Below, piece by piece: positions 16,567 through 26,056 of a stretch of DNA of 64,000 nt. Source of the DNA: Pelomonas sp. Root1237 (lineage in GTDB: Bacteria; Pseudomonadota; Gammaproteobacteria; Burkholderiales; Burkholderiaceae_C); the NCBI RefSeq assembly GCF_001425055.1, contig NZ_LMDK01000012.1:62001-126000 (forward strand), in the 5' to 3' direction. Numbering within the stretch: the first letter of the stretch is position 1; every line of letters starts with the position of its first letter. The notes under the pieces were generated by a model. That model saw only the letters and a program-made list of their open reading frames with translations. It made no database searches and had not been told where the DNA came from. The position numbers were made by a program, and so were the translations under genes.

Positions 16567-18066
16567 ATGACTGGGAACAGATCGCGTTCCGCAAGCGGCG
16601 TGCCCGGCCTGGATGAAGTCCTGCATGGCGGGCTGATTGCCGGGCAGCTCTATTTGGTCGACGGCGAACCCGGCGCCGGCAAGACGACGCTGGCGCTGCA
16701 GTACCTGATGCAGGGCGTCCGCGAGGGCGAGCCCTGCCTGTACGTGACGCTGGGCGAGACGGCGGCCGAGTTGCGCGCCGGGGCGGCGTCGCATGGGTGG
16801 ACGCTCGACGGCATCGAGGTCGTCGAACTGGTGGCTGGTGAAAGCGACCTGTTCGGCGACGCCGAGTTGACCATGTACCACCCGTCGGAGGTGGAGTTGA
16901 GCGAGACGACCAAGCGCGTGCTGGAGGCCGTCGAGCGCTGCAAGCCGCGCCGCATGGTGCTGGATTCGCTGTCGGAACTGCGCCTGCTGGCCCAGTCGTC
17001 GCTGCGTTACCGGCGCCAGATCCTGGCGCTGAAGCAGTTCTTCGTCGGCCGCGGCTGCACCGTGCTCTTCCTGGACGACCGTTCGAGCGACAGCGTCGAC
17101 ACCCAGTTGCACAGCATCGCGCACGGCGTCATTGCGCTGGAGCGCCATGTGCCCCCCTACGGGCCGGCACAGCGCCAGCTGCGCATCACCAAGTTCCGCG
17201 GCAGCGACTTCATCAGCGGCCAGCAGGACATCGTCATCCGGCAGGGCGGCCTGGAGGTGTTCCCGCGCCTGAAGCCCAGCCAGCATGGCTCGCCTTACCA
17301 GCGCGAAGTCGTGCCCAGCGGTATCGCGGCGCTGGACGAACTGCTTGGCGGCGGCACCGATCGCGGCACGGCGACGCTGCTGGTCGGCCCGGCGGGCTCG
17401 GGCAAGTCCACCATCGCCTCGCAATATGCCGTCATGGCGGCCAAGCGCGGCGGCCATGCCGTCATTTTCACCTTCGAGGAGGGCCGCACGCTGCTGCTGG
17501 ACCGTCTGGCCAACTTGGGGTTGAGCGTCGAGGAGGGTGTTGGCCCCGGCAAGCTCCATGTGCGCCAGCTCGACGCCGCCGAGGTGCTGCCCAGCCAGTT
17601 CGCCAACCTCGTGCGCCGTTCCGTCGAAATCGATGGGGCCCGCGTCGTGGTCATCGACAGCCTGAACGGCTACCTGAACGCCATGCCCGAGGAGCGTGCG
17701 CTGGTCGTGCAGCTGCACGAGCTGCTGACCTACCTGAACAACCACGGCGTGGCGACCTTCGTCGTGGCGACACAGTCCGGCCTGATGGGCCCCAACATGC
17801 GCAGCCCGGTCGACATGAGCTATCTGGCCGATGCCGTCGTGCTGTTCAGGATGTACGAGCATGCCGGCGCGGTGCGCAAGGCCATCTCGGTCATCAAGAA
17901 GCGCAGCGGCCGGCATGAGGACACCATCCGCCAGCTGTGGTTCGACGGCCAGGGCGTGCACCTGGGGCCGCCGCTGGTGCATCTGCGCGGCGTGCTGGCG
18001 GGCATTCCCGTCGAGTTGCCGTTGTACGTGGGTGAGTCTGGCGATGATCGAACGGGACGACGCTGA
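16567..18066 (+). CDS. KaiC-like RecA-superfamily ATPase
   Basis: A 499-aa protein. ATG 16567 is preceded by GGAG (16556-16559) at 7 nt. It has two tandem KaiC/RadA-type ATPase domains. Domain 1 has Walker A GEPGAGKT (33-40) and a Walker B-like 'RMVLDSLSEL'. Domain 2 has Walker A GPAGSGKST (274-282), a catalytic Glu pair in 'VIFTFEEG' and Walker B 'RVVVIDSLNG'. No KaiA or KaiB gene is nearby, so this belongs to the non-circadian KaiC-like group often linked to histidine kinases. Its stop overlaps the next gene, a hybrid kinase, which supports a joint signalling role. Confidence 0.88.
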   Translation: MTGNRSRSASGVPGLDEVLHGGLIAGQLYLVDGEPGAGKTTLALQYLMQGVREGEPCLYVTLGETAAELRAGAASHGWTLDGIEVVELVAGESDLFGDAELTMYHPSEVELSETTKRVLEAVERCKPRRMVLDSLSELRLLAQSSLRYRRQILALKQFFVGRGCTVLFLDDRSSDSVDTQLHSIAHGVIALERHVPPYGPAQRQLRITKFRGSDFISGQQDIVIRQGGLEVFPRLKPSQHGSPYQREVVPSGIAALDELLGGGTDRGTATLLVGPAGSGKSTIASQYAVMAAKRGGHAVIFTFEEGRTLLLDRLANLGLSVEEGVGPGKLHVRQLDAAEVLPSQFANLVRRSVEIDGARVVVIDSLNGYLNAMPEERALVVQLHELLTYLNNHGVATFVVATQSGLMGPNMRSPVDMSYLADAVVLFRMYEHAGAVRKAISVIKKRSGRHEDTIRQLWFDGQGVHLGPPLVHLRGVLAGIPVELPLYVGESGDDRTGRR

Positions 18067-19480
18067 CCGCTCCTGCAGCGAGCGCGTCATCGTGCTGGCG
18101 CCGACGGCACGTGACGGCGACGTCACGCGCAGGCTGCTGGCCGAGGCGGGCATCGATGTCGCCGTCTGCCAGGGCTGGCGCCATGCCGAGGAGCTGATGC
18201 ACGAGGGCGCCGGTGCGTTGATGGTCACCGATGCCGCCTTTGCCGACGCGGGCTTCGCAGTGCTGCTGAACGTGCTGGAGCGCCAGCCCGCGTGGTCCAA
18301 CCTGCCCGTGGTGGCCCTGTGCCGCCACGGCCTGGAGGCGCCGGGGCTGCGCGAGGCAAGGCTGCGCAACCTCACGGTGCTGGACCGGCCGACGTCGACG
18401 CGCGTCATGGTCAGCGCGGTGCGAACGGCCCTGCGCGGGCGGCGCTGGCAGTACCAGATCCGCGACCAGATCGACTCGTTGCTGCGCGCGGACCACTCGC
18501 TGCGTCAGGCCGATCAGCGCAAGGACGAGTTCCTGGCCACGCTGGCCCACGAGCTGCGCAACCCGCTGGCACCCATCCGGACTGGCCTGCAGCTGCTGGG
18601 CGCCAACCCGCCGCAGGACGAGGCCCAGTACAAGGGTGTCACGGACATGATGGACCGGCAGATGAGCCATTTGCTGCGCCTCATCGACGACCTGCTCGAG
18701 GTGTCGCGCATCTCGACCGGCAAGCTCATCCTGCAGCGCGAGTCGCTGGACATGCGCCGCGTCGTTGAGATGGCGCTGGAGTCCTGCCAGCCGCTGATCG
18801 AAAGGGGGGGCCATCAGCTCAGCGTCACGCTGCCGGACGAAGAGCTTTGGGTGGACGGCGACCTGACGCGGCTGGCGCAGTCGCTGAGCAACCTGGTGAA
18901 CAACGCGGCCAAGTACACGCCCGATGGCGGCCGCATCTGGGTCACGCTGGCTCGCGCCGGCGCGCAGGCCGTGCTGACCGTGCGCGACAGCGGCGTGGGC
19001 GTGCCGCAGGACATGATCGGGCGCGTCTTCGACATGTTTGCCCAGGTGAACCGGTCGCTGGAGCGCGCCCAGGGCGGGCTGGGCATCGGCCTGGCCCTGG
19101 TCAGGAGCCTGGTGACGCTGCATGGTGGCCAGGTCTGCGCGGTGAGCGCCGGGCCGGGCCAGGGCAGCACCTTCACCATAGAGCTTCCGCTGGCGGCCGA
19201 GGATTCCGCGCCGGCGCCACTGCCAGCCGCCGAGCCCGAGCCGGCCCCGCCGGCGCGCATCCTGGTGGTGGACGACAACGACGATGCGGCCACGTCGCTG
19301 GCCATGCTGTTGTCGCTGTCGGGCCACGAGGTAGAGGTCGCGAACAGCGGCCCGGCCGCGTTGCAGACGGCAGCCAGCTTCCTGCCTCAGGCCGTCTTAT
19401 GCCCGGCATGGATGGCCACGAGTTCGCGACCCGATTGCGCCAGGACCCGCGCTTTGCGTCCACGCTGCTGGTGGCGCTGA
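18044..19480 (+). CDS. Hybrid histidine kinase with receiver domain cut by frameshift
   Basis: A 478-aa product as read; ATG 18044 overlaps the KaiC-like gene by 23 bases. An N-terminal receiver-like domain (about 1-125) is followed by HisKA with His169 in '[13 protein letters not shown]' and an HATPase domain with '[10 protein letters not shown]', 'RDSGVGVP' and 'GLGIGLALV'. A C-terminal receiver starts normally ('[20 protein letters not shown]') but breaks after 'FLPQAV'. From about 19397 the sequence continues in another frame ('[14 protein letters not shown]'). The segment expected to hold the phospho-acceptor Asp is missing, which fits a loss of about 13 bases. The kinase part is intact and the receiver is dead as sequenced. 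It could be a real mutation or an assembly error. Confidence 0.85.
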   Translation: MIERDDADRSCSERVIVLAPTARDGDVTRRLLAEAGIDVAVCQGWRHAEELMHEGAGALMVTDAAFADAGFAVLLNVLERQPAWSNLPVVALCRHGLEAPGLREARLRNLTVLDRPTSTRVMVSAVRTALRGRRWQYQIRDQIDSLLRADHSLRQADQRKDEFLATLAHELRNPLAPIRTGLQLLGANPPQDEAQYKGVTDMMDRQMSHLLRLIDDLLEVSRISTGKLILQRESLDMRRVVEMALESCQPLIERGGHQLSVTLPDEELWVDGDLTRLAQSLSNLVNNAAKYTPDGGRIWVTLARAGAQAVLTVRDSGVGVPQDMIGRVFDMFAQVNRSLERAQGGLGIGLALVRSLVTLHGGQVCAVSAGPGQGSTFTIELPLAAEDSAPAPLPAAEPEPAPPARILVVDDNDDAATSLAMLLSLSGHEVEVANSGPAALQTAASFLPQAVLCPAWMATSSRPDCARTRALRPRCWWR

Positions 19481-19602
19481 CGGGCTGGGGCTCGGAGGAA
19501 GACAAGAAGCGCTCGCGCGCCGCCGGCTTTGACGAGCACCTGACCAAACCGGCCAGCGTGGATGCGGTTTCCGCCCTGTTGGCCCGTTTGCAGGCCGGTT
19601 GA
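19396..19602 (+). pseudogene. Severed C-terminal half of the hybrid kinase receiver domain
   Basis: In a frame different from the kinase, this stretch encodes the rest of a receiver domain: '[14 protein letters not shown]', the switch Thr in '[10 protein letters not shown]' and the conserved Lys in '[10 protein letters not shown]', ending with a stop at 19600-19602. It has no start of its own. It joins to the upstream kinase only if the lost bases around 19394-19398 are restored. Confidence 0.85.
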
Positions 19603-19749
19603 CGTGTTGTTGGGGAAGCGAGCGCGGACGCTCGGCCGGGGGGCGTCACGTCTGCATTGGAATCTGACGAACCCTGACCGATGGCCGGGCCTGTAAAACC
19701 GCGCAGAATCCCCGCCAAGCCGAAGATGCGGCTGCCTGGAGAGAGACAG

Positions 19750-22545
19750 ATGATGAGAGTGCTGGATGGGTGGATGCCGCGAGCCCTGGGCGTCGCCCTG
19801 ATGAGCCTGGCCCTGGGGGCGGCGCAGGCCCAGCCTCAGCCGGTGCCCAAGGCCAAGCCCGCCGTGGCGGCGCATGCGGCCAGCGTTGCAACACCCGAAA
19901 AGGTGCGCGAGCTGGGCGGCATTGAGGAATACCGCCTGCCCAACGGCCTGCAGCTGCTGCTCTTCCCCGACGCGACGCAGACCACCACCACCGTCAACAT
20001 CACCTACCGCGTCGGCAGCCGCCATGAGGCGCCCGGTGAATACGGCATGGCCCACCTGCTGGAGCACATGCTGTTCAAGGGCACCGAGAGGCAGAAGGAC
20101 ATCCCCGGCGCGATGGCGCTGCGCGGCGTCAAGTTCAACGGCACGACGACGGTGGACCGCACCAACTACTTCGCGAGCTTCAACGCGAATGCCGACACCC
20201 TGGCCTTCCTGCTCGACCTGGAAGCTGATCGCATGGTGAACAGCCGCGTCGCCAAGGTCGACCTGGACACCGAGATGAGCGTGGTGCGCAATGAGTTCGA
20301 GCGCGGCGAGAACCAGCCGTTTGCCGTGCTGAACCAGCGTGTCAATGCGGCAGCGTTTGCCTGGCATCCCTATGGCCACGCCACCATCGGCCCCAAGAGC
20401 GACATCGAGAATGTGCCGATCGAGAAGCTGCAGGCTTTCTACAAGCGCTATTACCGGCCCGACAACGCGACGCTGCTGATCGCCGGCCAGTTCGACAAGG
20501 CCGCGACGCTGGCGCTGATCGCCAAGCACTTCGGTGCTACGCCCAAGCCCGCCGCGCCCATCCCGCAGCCCTACACGGTCGAGCCCGCCCAGGACGGCGA
20601 GCGCACCGTCGTCGTGCGCCGTGTCGGCGGCCAGCCCATCCTGCTGGCGGCCTATCACGTGCCGGCCATCACCCACCCCGACACGCCGGCGCTGGTCGTT
20701 TACGGCCTGTTGATGAGCCTGCAGCCCAGCGGCCAGCTCTACAAGCAACTGGTCGAGCCCAAGCTGGCGGTCGCCGCGGGTATTGGCGGCGCGGGCGGAG
20801 CGGAGCCAGGCACCGTGGGCGCATACGCGGTGCTGCCGCCGGGAGCCGATGTCGACAAGATCGAAACCCTGCTGCTGGACCTTGCCGAGGGCCGCGCGGC
20901 CAAGCCCTTCGAGGAGAGCGAACTCGGGCGCGTGCGCGACATCGCCGTCAACAGCTACCGCCAGCAGATGAAGAACCCCGAGGCGCTGATCCAGCAGATC
21001 TCCGGGTTGATCGCTGCAGGCGACTGGCGGCTGCTCTTCCAGCTGATGGAAGACATTCCCAAGGTCACGCTGGCGGACGTCGAGCGCGTGCGCTCCGCCT
21101 ATTTCAAGCCGGCCAATCGCACGCTGGGCCGTTACCTGCCGGTCAACGCCGTCGAGCGCGTGGACATCCCCGCCGCGCCGTCGCTGGCGCAGCGCCTGGC
21201 CGAACTGAAGGGCCCGCCCAAGGTGGAGGAGGGCGAACAGCTCGAGCCTGTGCCAGCGGTGCTGGAGACGCGCATGTCGCGCACGGCCTTGCCCAGCGGC
21301 ATCGCACTGCACACGCTGAAGAAGCAGACGCGCGGCAACACCGTCGTGCTGCAGATGCAGCTGCGCTGGGGCGAACGCGACGCGACCTTCGCGCGCAACG
21401 GCACCGGCATGGTCGGCGCACTGATGGACGAGGGCAGTGCCGGCTACACCAAGCAGCAGTTGCAGGACGCGCTGATCAAGCTGCGCGCCAACCTCAACAT
21501 CACCAGCTATGACCAGGGCGCGAGCATCTTCATCAGCGCCGAGCGCGACACGCTGCTGCCGGCCCTGCGCGTGGCAGCCGATGCGCTGCGCAAGCCGCTG
21601 TTCCCTCAGGATGCCTTCGACCGCGACATCAAGGCCAACATTGCCGGCATCGAGGCTTCGCGCCAGGAGCCCAGCGTGCTGCGCCAGGAAGCCACGCGTG
21701 GCCACTACAACAAGGCCCGCGGCGTCACACTGGGCCACCCCGACTATGTGATGGGCGTCGACGAGCGCATCGCCAACCTGAAGGCGACGACATTGGACGA
21801 GGTGAAGCGCTTCTATGCCGACTACTGGAGCACCAACGACGCCCAGGTCAGCGTCGTGGGTGCGCTGCCGGATGGCCTGGGTGCCGAGATCGACAAGCTC
21901 TTCGGCGACTGGAAGAAGCCTGCCGCGCCCAAGTTCGTGCGTCACATCCCCCAGCATCTGGCCGTGCCGCCGGCACGCTTCGACGCCATTGCGCGTGACA
22001 AGGCCAATGCCATCGTGCGCCTGCACCAGACCCTGCCGCTGAACGCCGAGGAGCCCGACTATCCGGCGCTGGAACTGGCCGTGCACATCTTCGGCGGCGG
22101 CGGGCTGGAGAGCCGGCTGTCCGAGCGCGTGCGCCAGAAGGAAGGGCTGACGTATGGCATCGGCGCCTCCTTGAACGCGGGCTACTGGGGCAATGCCGGG
22201 AGCTTCGCCATCCAGGCCAGCTATGCGCCGGACAAGCGCGAGCGCGTCATTGCCGTCGTGCAGGAGGAAGTGGCCCGCATGGCCAGGGATGGCGTCACGG
22301 CGGCCGAGCTGGAGCGCGCCAAAAAGGACATCCTGGAAGGCCGCAAGCAGGGCCGCGCCGATCCCGGCGCCCTGGCCGGTGGCTTGACCAGCCTGGCCGA
22401 ACGCGGCGAGACCTGGGCGGCGGCGCAAAAGCGCGACGAAGCGCTGGCGGCCGTCAGCGTCGAGCAGGCCAATGCGGCCTGGCGTAAACACATCAAGGCC
22501 GAGAGTTTCATCATTTCGACAGCTGGCGACTTCAAAAATCCCTAG
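19750..22545 (+). CDS. Exported M16 (insulinase/pitrilysin) zinc peptidase
   Basis: A 931-aa protein. ATG 19750 has GGAG (19738-19741) 8 nt upstream and opens a signal peptide (MMRVLDGWMPRALGVALMSL...AQA). The inverted zinc motif HxxEH is present as 'MAHLLEHMLFKG' (His102, Glu105, His106), with the distal Glu likely in 'VVRNEFERGENQ'. Two tandem M16 units make up the protein, and only the first carries the zinc site, as in two-domain bacterial periplasmic peptidases. It is predicted to degrade peptides in the periplasm. A VOC-protein gene follows after 32 bases. Confidence 0.92.
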   Translation: MMRVLDGWMPRALGVALMSLALGAAQAQPQPVPKAKPAVAAHAASVATPEKVRELGGIEEYRLPNGLQLLLFPDATQTTTTVNITYRVGSRHEAPGEYGMAHLLEHMLFKGTERQKDIPGAMALRGVKFNGTTTVDRTNYFASFNANADTLAFLLDLEADRMVNSRVAKVDLDTEMSVVRNEFERGENQPFAVLNQRVNAAAFAWHPYGHATIGPKSDIENVPIEKLQAFYKRYYRPDNATLLIAGQFDKAATLALIAKHFGATPKPAAPIPQPYTVEPAQDGERTVVVRRVGGQPILLAAYHVPAITHPDTPALVVYGLLMSLQPSGQLYKQLVEPKLAVAAGIGGAGGAEPGTVGAYAVLPPGADVDKIETLLLDLAEGRAAKPFEESELGRVRDIAVNSYRQQMKNPEALIQQISGLIAAGDWRLLFQLMEDIPKVTLADVERVRSAYFKPANRTLGRYLPVNAVERVDIPAAPSLAQRLAELKGPPKVEEGEQLEPVPAVLETRMSRTALPSGIALHTLKKQTRGNTVVLQMQLRWGERDATFARNGTGMVGALMDEGSAGYTKQQLQDALIKLRANLNITSYDQGASIFISAERDTLLPALRVAADALRKPLFPQDAFDRDIKANIAGIEASRQEPSVLRQEATRGHYNKARGVTLGHPDYVMGVDERIANLKATTLDEVKRFYADYWSTNDAQVSVVGALPDGLGAEIDKLFGDWKKPAAPKFVRHIPQHLAVPPARFDAIARDKANAIVRLHQTLPLNAEEPDYPALELAVHIFGGGGLESRLSERVRQKEGLTYGIGASLNAGYWGNAGSFAIQASYAPDKRERVIAVVQEEVARMARDGVTAAELERAKKDILEGRKQGRADPGALAGGLTSLAERGETWAAAQKRDEALAAVSVEQANAAWRKHIKAESFIISTAGDFKNP

Positions 22546-22577
22546 AGTTGCCTGACTGACCGTCACCGGAGACTGCG

Positions 22578-23000
22578 ATGAAGATCGACCCCTACCTGTT
22601 CTTCAACGGCCGCTGCGAAGAAGCCATCGAGTTCTACAAGAAGGCCCTGGGCGCCAAGGTGGAGTTCCTGATGCGCAACTCCGAGAGCCCCGAGCCGCCG
22701 CCGCCGGGCACGCTGCCGGCTGGCTCGGAGAACAAGATCATGCATGCCTCGGTCCATATCGGCGGGGCCCTGGTCATGATGTCCGACGGCATGTGCGACG
22801 GCGACACGGCCTTCAAGGGCTTCTCGTTGTCGCTGGACTGCCCCGACGCCGATGCCGCGCGGGAGGCGTTTGCGGCTCTCGCCGAAGGTGGCCAGGTCAA
22901 GATGCCGCTGGCCAAGACCTTCTGGGCGCCGCTGTTCGGCATGGTCGATGACCGCTTCGGCGTGGGCTGGATGGTGGGCGTGTCGGACAATGCGGCGTAG
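22578..23000 (+). CDS. VOC-family protein (PhnB-like)
   Basis: A 140-aa protein with the glyoxalase/bleomycin-resistance (VOC) fold in its PhnB-like form: 'MKIDPYLFFNGRCEEAIEFY' at the start and 'WGPLFGMVDDRFGVGWMV'-type ending ('FWAPLFGMVDDRFGVGWM'). A GGAG lies 8 nt before ATG 22578. Members of this group are often annotated as 3-demethylubiquinone-9 methyltransferase-like, but methyltransferase activity is not supported, so the function is open. The TAG stop overlaps the GTG start of the next gene (TAGTG). Confidence 0.88.
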   Translation: MKIDPYLFFNGRCEEAIEFYKKALGAKVEFLMRNSESPEPPPPGTLPAGSENKIMHASVHIGGALVMMSDGMCDGDTAFKGFSLSLDCPDADAAREAFAALAEGGQVKMPLAKTFWAPLFGMVDDRFGVGWMVGVSDNAA

Positions 23001-23527
23001 TGACCACGCCAGTACAGCTCCCCGCACATCTCAAGGCCGACTGCTCGGCCTGCGTAGCGCTGTGCTGCGTGATTCCACCCTTCGATGCGAGCCAGGGCTT
23101 TGGCTTCGACAAGCCGGCCGAGACACCCTGCCACCACCTTTGCGCTGACCACCGCTGTGGCATCCACGATGAACTGGTGCCGCGCGGCTTTGAGGGCTGC
23201 GTGGCCTTTGACTGCCTGGGCGCGGGCCAGCGGCTGACGGCCTTGGCCACCGAACGCTTCGGCAGCGCCGACTGGCGCGCGCGGCCCGAGGTGGCGCGCT
23301 GGCTGTTCCAGGCCTATCCGCGCGTGCGCCAGACCCAGGAGTGGCTGGCGCGGCTGAGCCTGGCCGCGCTGCTGACCCAGCATGTGGCGCTGCAGGCCCT
23401 GGCCACCGAGCTGGAGGCCGACGCGCAGCGCTGGCCGGACTGGACGGCGGCCGAGCAAGCCGGCTGGCAAGGCCGCGTACAGGCGGCGCTGGCGCCGTTG
23501 GCCGAAAATCGGCGTTCAAGGAGCTGA
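23000..23527 (+). CDS. Cysteine-rich conserved protein, possible metal-cluster binder
   Basis: A 175-aa protein starting with GTG 23000, overlapping the VOC stop. The first ~75 residues hold at least eight Cys in conserved-looking spacing: 'DCSACVALCC', 'PCHHLCADHRCGIHDEL', 'GFEGCVAFDCLGAGQ'. This is the pattern seen in short bacterial proteins related to the YkgJ Cys-cluster family, and in the N-terminus of some pentapeptide-repeat proteins. The rest is helical with no motif. Binding of zinc or an Fe-S cluster is inferred. Function unknown. Confidence 0.75.
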   Translation: MTTPVQLPAHLKADCSACVALCCVIPPFDASQGFGFDKPAETPCHHLCADHRCGIHDELVPRGFEGCVAFDCLGAGQRLTALATERFGSADWRARPEVARWLFQAYPRVRQTQEWLARLSLAALLTQHVALQALATELEADAQRWPDWTAAEQAGWQGRVQAALAPLAENRRSRS

Positions 23528-23604
23528 TGCAATGTTTGGATTGATGGGCGGCTTTGGGGCTGCCGAAGGCCGGCTGCTGACTGAAACCGGTGCGACGAGT
23601 GACC

Positions 23605-24108
23605 ATGCTTTCTGATTGGGTGGAGCCGCAGTGGCGCCGGCGCCGTGGCGTTCGCACCGTTCAAGTCGTGGCCGTGCTGGCTGCGTTGCTGGCGGTCTTG
23701 AGCCTGCTCGGCATGTTCAACCAGTTCGGCGCTTCCGACGGCGACGTGATCAAGACAGAACGGCAGTTGGTCGCGTCCGTCGACTTGCGTGTCGGCAATC
23801 CCGCCGGCGCGGTGGAGCGCGGTGAGGCCAAGGCACGTGCGGACATCAAGGCAGGCCTTCTGCAACTGCAGATATTCGGGCCCCCGAAGACCAAAGCTGA
23901 AGCGGCCAAGGCCCAGCGGCTGGAGAAACGCTACGGCGTCGACTGGGTCTACAAGGGCGAGGAGGGCTCGCTGCTCGCACTTGCCTTCGCTGACGGCTAC
24001 AACGGCGTGATGCGAGCCGAGATTGAACGCCGTCACGGCGGCGAAGCCCTGGAGCAGCTGATGCGCGAGCATGGCATTGAATCTCCGAAGCAGAAGGAAG
24101 GCCCATGA
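23605..24108 (+). CDS. Single-pass membrane protein of unknown function
   Basis: A 167-aa protein. ATG 23605 is preferred; in-frame GTGs at 23590 and 23599 are alternatives. Arg-rich residues 11-17 precede one hydrophobic helix (about 19-41), which predicts N-in topology. The remaining ~125 residues, outside or membrane-associated, are charged and helical with no recognised motif ('EKRYGVDWVYKGEEG'). It overlaps the GST gene by four bases (ATGA), so the two are co-translated. Confidence 0.7.
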   Translation: MLSDWVEPQWRRRRGVRTVQVVAVLAALLAVLSLLGMFNQFGASDGDVIKTERQLVASVDLRVGNPAGAVERGEAKARADIKAGLLQLQIFGPPKTKAEAAKAQRLEKRYGVDWVYKGEEGSLLALAFADGYNGVMRAEIERRHGGEALEQLMREHGIESPKQKEGP

Positions 24109-24740
24109 AGCTCATCGGCATGCTGGACTCCCCCTATGTGCGCCGCGTCGCGATCTCGATGCGGCTGCTCGGCCTGCCCTTCGAGCACGCGGCCATCTCA
24201 GTGTTCCGCGGTTTTGATGCCTTCCGGCAGATCAACCCGGTCGTCAAGGCGCCGACGCTGATCTGCGATGACGACGTTGGCGGCAGCCTGCTGATGGATT
24301 CGACGCTGATGCTCGAGTACGTTCAGGCCCTGGCCGGCCGCAGCCTGCAATCGAGCGAGCCGGCCGAGCTGCTGCGCGAACTGCGCCTCACCGGCCTGGC
24401 GCTGGCGGCCTGCGAGAAGACGGCCCAGATCGTCTATGAGCGCGGCCTGCGCCCGGCCGAGAAGCGGCATGAGCCCTGGATCGAGCGCGTCACTGGCCAG
24501 CTGCTGGCAGCCTATGGCGAGCTGGAGAAGGAACTGAGCCACCAGCCGCTGGATGCCAGCGAAGGCGGCATCCGCCAGGCGGGCATCACGGTCGGCGTCG
24601 CCTGGACCTTCACGCAGTTCCTGCTGCCCGAGGTGGTGGCAGCGGATGGTTTCCCACATCTCGTCGCGCATGCAGCGGCGACCGAGGCGCTGCCGGTCTT
24701 TCGCGCCATTCCCTGCGACGACGCGGTACAACTCAGCTGA
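24105..24740 (+). CDS. Glutathione S-transferase family protein
   Basis: A 211-aa protein with a thioredoxin-fold N-terminus ('MKLIGMLDSPYVRRVAISMR', cis-Pro in 'VKAPTLI', 'LLMDSTLMLEYV') and an all-helical C-terminal half. The start is fixed by an ATGA overlap with the preceding gene, and its TGA overlaps the next ATG (TGATG). The electrophile substrate cannot be predicted. Confidence 0.88.
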   Translation: MKLIGMLDSPYVRRVAISMRLLGLPFEHAAISVFRGFDAFRQINPVVKAPTLICDDDVGGSLLMDSTLMLEYVQALAGRSLQSSEPAELLRELRLTGLALAACEKTAQIVYERGLRPAEKRHEPWIERVTGQLLAAYGELEKELSHQPLDASEGGIRQAGITVGVAWTFTQFLLPEVVAADGFPHLVAHAAATEALPVFRAIPCDDAVQLS

Positions 24741-25855
24741 TGGCTAAGCGCCCCTCGCAAACCGTCTACGTCTTCCAGGGTGGCGGCGCCCTGGGTGCCT
24801 ACCAGGCCGGCTTCGTCGAGGCGCTGGAGGACGCCAGCCTGCCGCCTGACTGGTTGGTCGGTACCTCCATCGGCGCCATCAACGCGGCGCTGATCGCCGG
24901 CAACGCGCCGGCTGAGCGCCTGAAGGCGCTGCGCAGCTTCTGGGACCGCGTGACGCGGCCCGGCTTTGCGCCACATCTGCCGGCCAGCCCCTTCACGGCG
25001 ATCTGGCAGCAAGGGCTGCAGACCTGGCAGACGCTGACGAGCGGCATCCCGGGCTTCTTCAAGCCGCGCGGCCCGCAGGCCTGGGACATGAACCGGCGTG
25101 CGCCGCTGACCGAGCTGGGCTTTTATGACACCGCGCCACTGGAGGAGACGCTGCGCGAGCTGGTGGACTTCGAGCGCATCGCCGCGGCCGAGACGCGCCT
25201 GACGTTGTGCGCCGTCAATGTGCGCACCGGCGGCCTGGCGCTGTTCGACAACCGTGACGGCCGCACCCGCATTGCGCCCGAGCATGTGATGGCCAGCGGC
25301 GCACTGCCGCCGGGCTTCGCACCGGTGCAGATCGGCAAGGACGCCTACTGGGACGGCGGCATCTACTCCAACACGCCGTTGGATGTCGTGCTCGACGACA
25401 GCGAGCGCCGCGACACCCTGTGCTTCATGGTCGATCTGTGGGACGCCAGCGAGGCGGCGCCCAGCACCATGGCCGGTGCACTGACGCGCTACAAGGACAT
25501 CCAGTACGCCAGCCGCATCTTCGAACACCTGGACGACCACGAGCGCTTGCAGAACCTGCGCCGCGCGCTGCGCCTGGTGGGCCGCAAACTCGACGCCAAG
25601 ACGGCGGCAGACCCGGCCATCAAGGAACTGTTGGCCCTGGGCTGCGACTCGCGCATCGACGTTGTCCACCTCGTCATGCAGGCCCTGCCCGGCGAGGACT
25701 CCTGGCGCGACATCGACTTCAGCGACGAGCGCCTGCGCGCGCGCTGGTCAGCTGGCCTGAAGGACGGGCGGCGCGTGCTGCAGCGCGCGGCCTGGCGCGA
25801 ACCCATACGGGACCGTGTCGGCATGCGGGTGCACACGCTGGACGGTGGGGCCTGA
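24740..25855 (+). CDS. Patatin-like phospholipase
   Basis: A 371-aa protein with all patatin elements: the oxyanion loop 'FQGGGALGAYQ', the nucleophile Ser43 in 'GTSIG' and the dyad Asp205 in 'WDGGIYSN'. The C-terminal ~130 residues match the helical extension found in bacterial patatins carrying a DUF3734-type region. It acts on acyl esters, probably phospholipids, and appears cytoplasmic because no signal peptide is visible. It overlaps the GST gene (TGATG) and ends a five-gene plus-strand run. Confidence 0.92.
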   Translation: MAKRPSQTVYVFQGGGALGAYQAGFVEALEDASLPPDWLVGTSIGAINAALIAGNAPAERLKALRSFWDRVTRPGFAPHLPASPFTAIWQQGLQTWQTLTSGIPGFFKPRGPQAWDMNRRAPLTELGFYDTAPLEETLRELVDFERIAAAETRLTLCAVNVRTGGLALFDNRDGRTRIAPEHVMASGALPPGFAPVQIGKDAYWDGGIYSNTPLDVVLDDSERRDTLCFMVDLWDASEAAPSTMAGALTRYKDIQYASRIFEHLDDHERLQNLRRALRLVGRKLDAKTAADPAIKELLALGCDSRIDVVHLVMQALPGEDSWRDIDFSDERLRARWSAGLKDGRRVLQRAAWREPIRDRVGMRVHTLDGGA

Positions 25856-26056
25856 GCTGCCGCGTCTGGCATGACGGCGGGCCTGCAGCGGTGCTGAGGC
25901 TTCGGGTAATTGCCTGTCGATCTTTTTGACAATGAGCGAGGCGGCCGCCGCTAGCAGTTCCTCGCCCCTGCCGCTGTAGCCTTGTTTACAGAGCAAGGCG
26001 GCGCGCTGGTATGGATCCTGCTGCGTTGGACTGTTCATAACTATGGGAGGTCGGAC

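Noticed and set aside
19387-22566. 1059-codon open frame antisense to the M16 peptidase
   Set aside because: Same artefact; the sense frame has the zinc site, Shine-Dalgarno and signal peptide.
23532-23615. 27-codon frame with AGGAG 8 nt upstream, between the Cys-rich and membrane-protein genes
   Set aside because: Too short, no recognisable sequence; at most a leader peptide.
25856-26056. Sigma-54 or sigma-70 promoter for the PEP-CTERM gene
   Set aside because: A TTGACA occurs at 25926-25931 but no acceptable -10 box follows, and no -24/-12 element has correct spacing.
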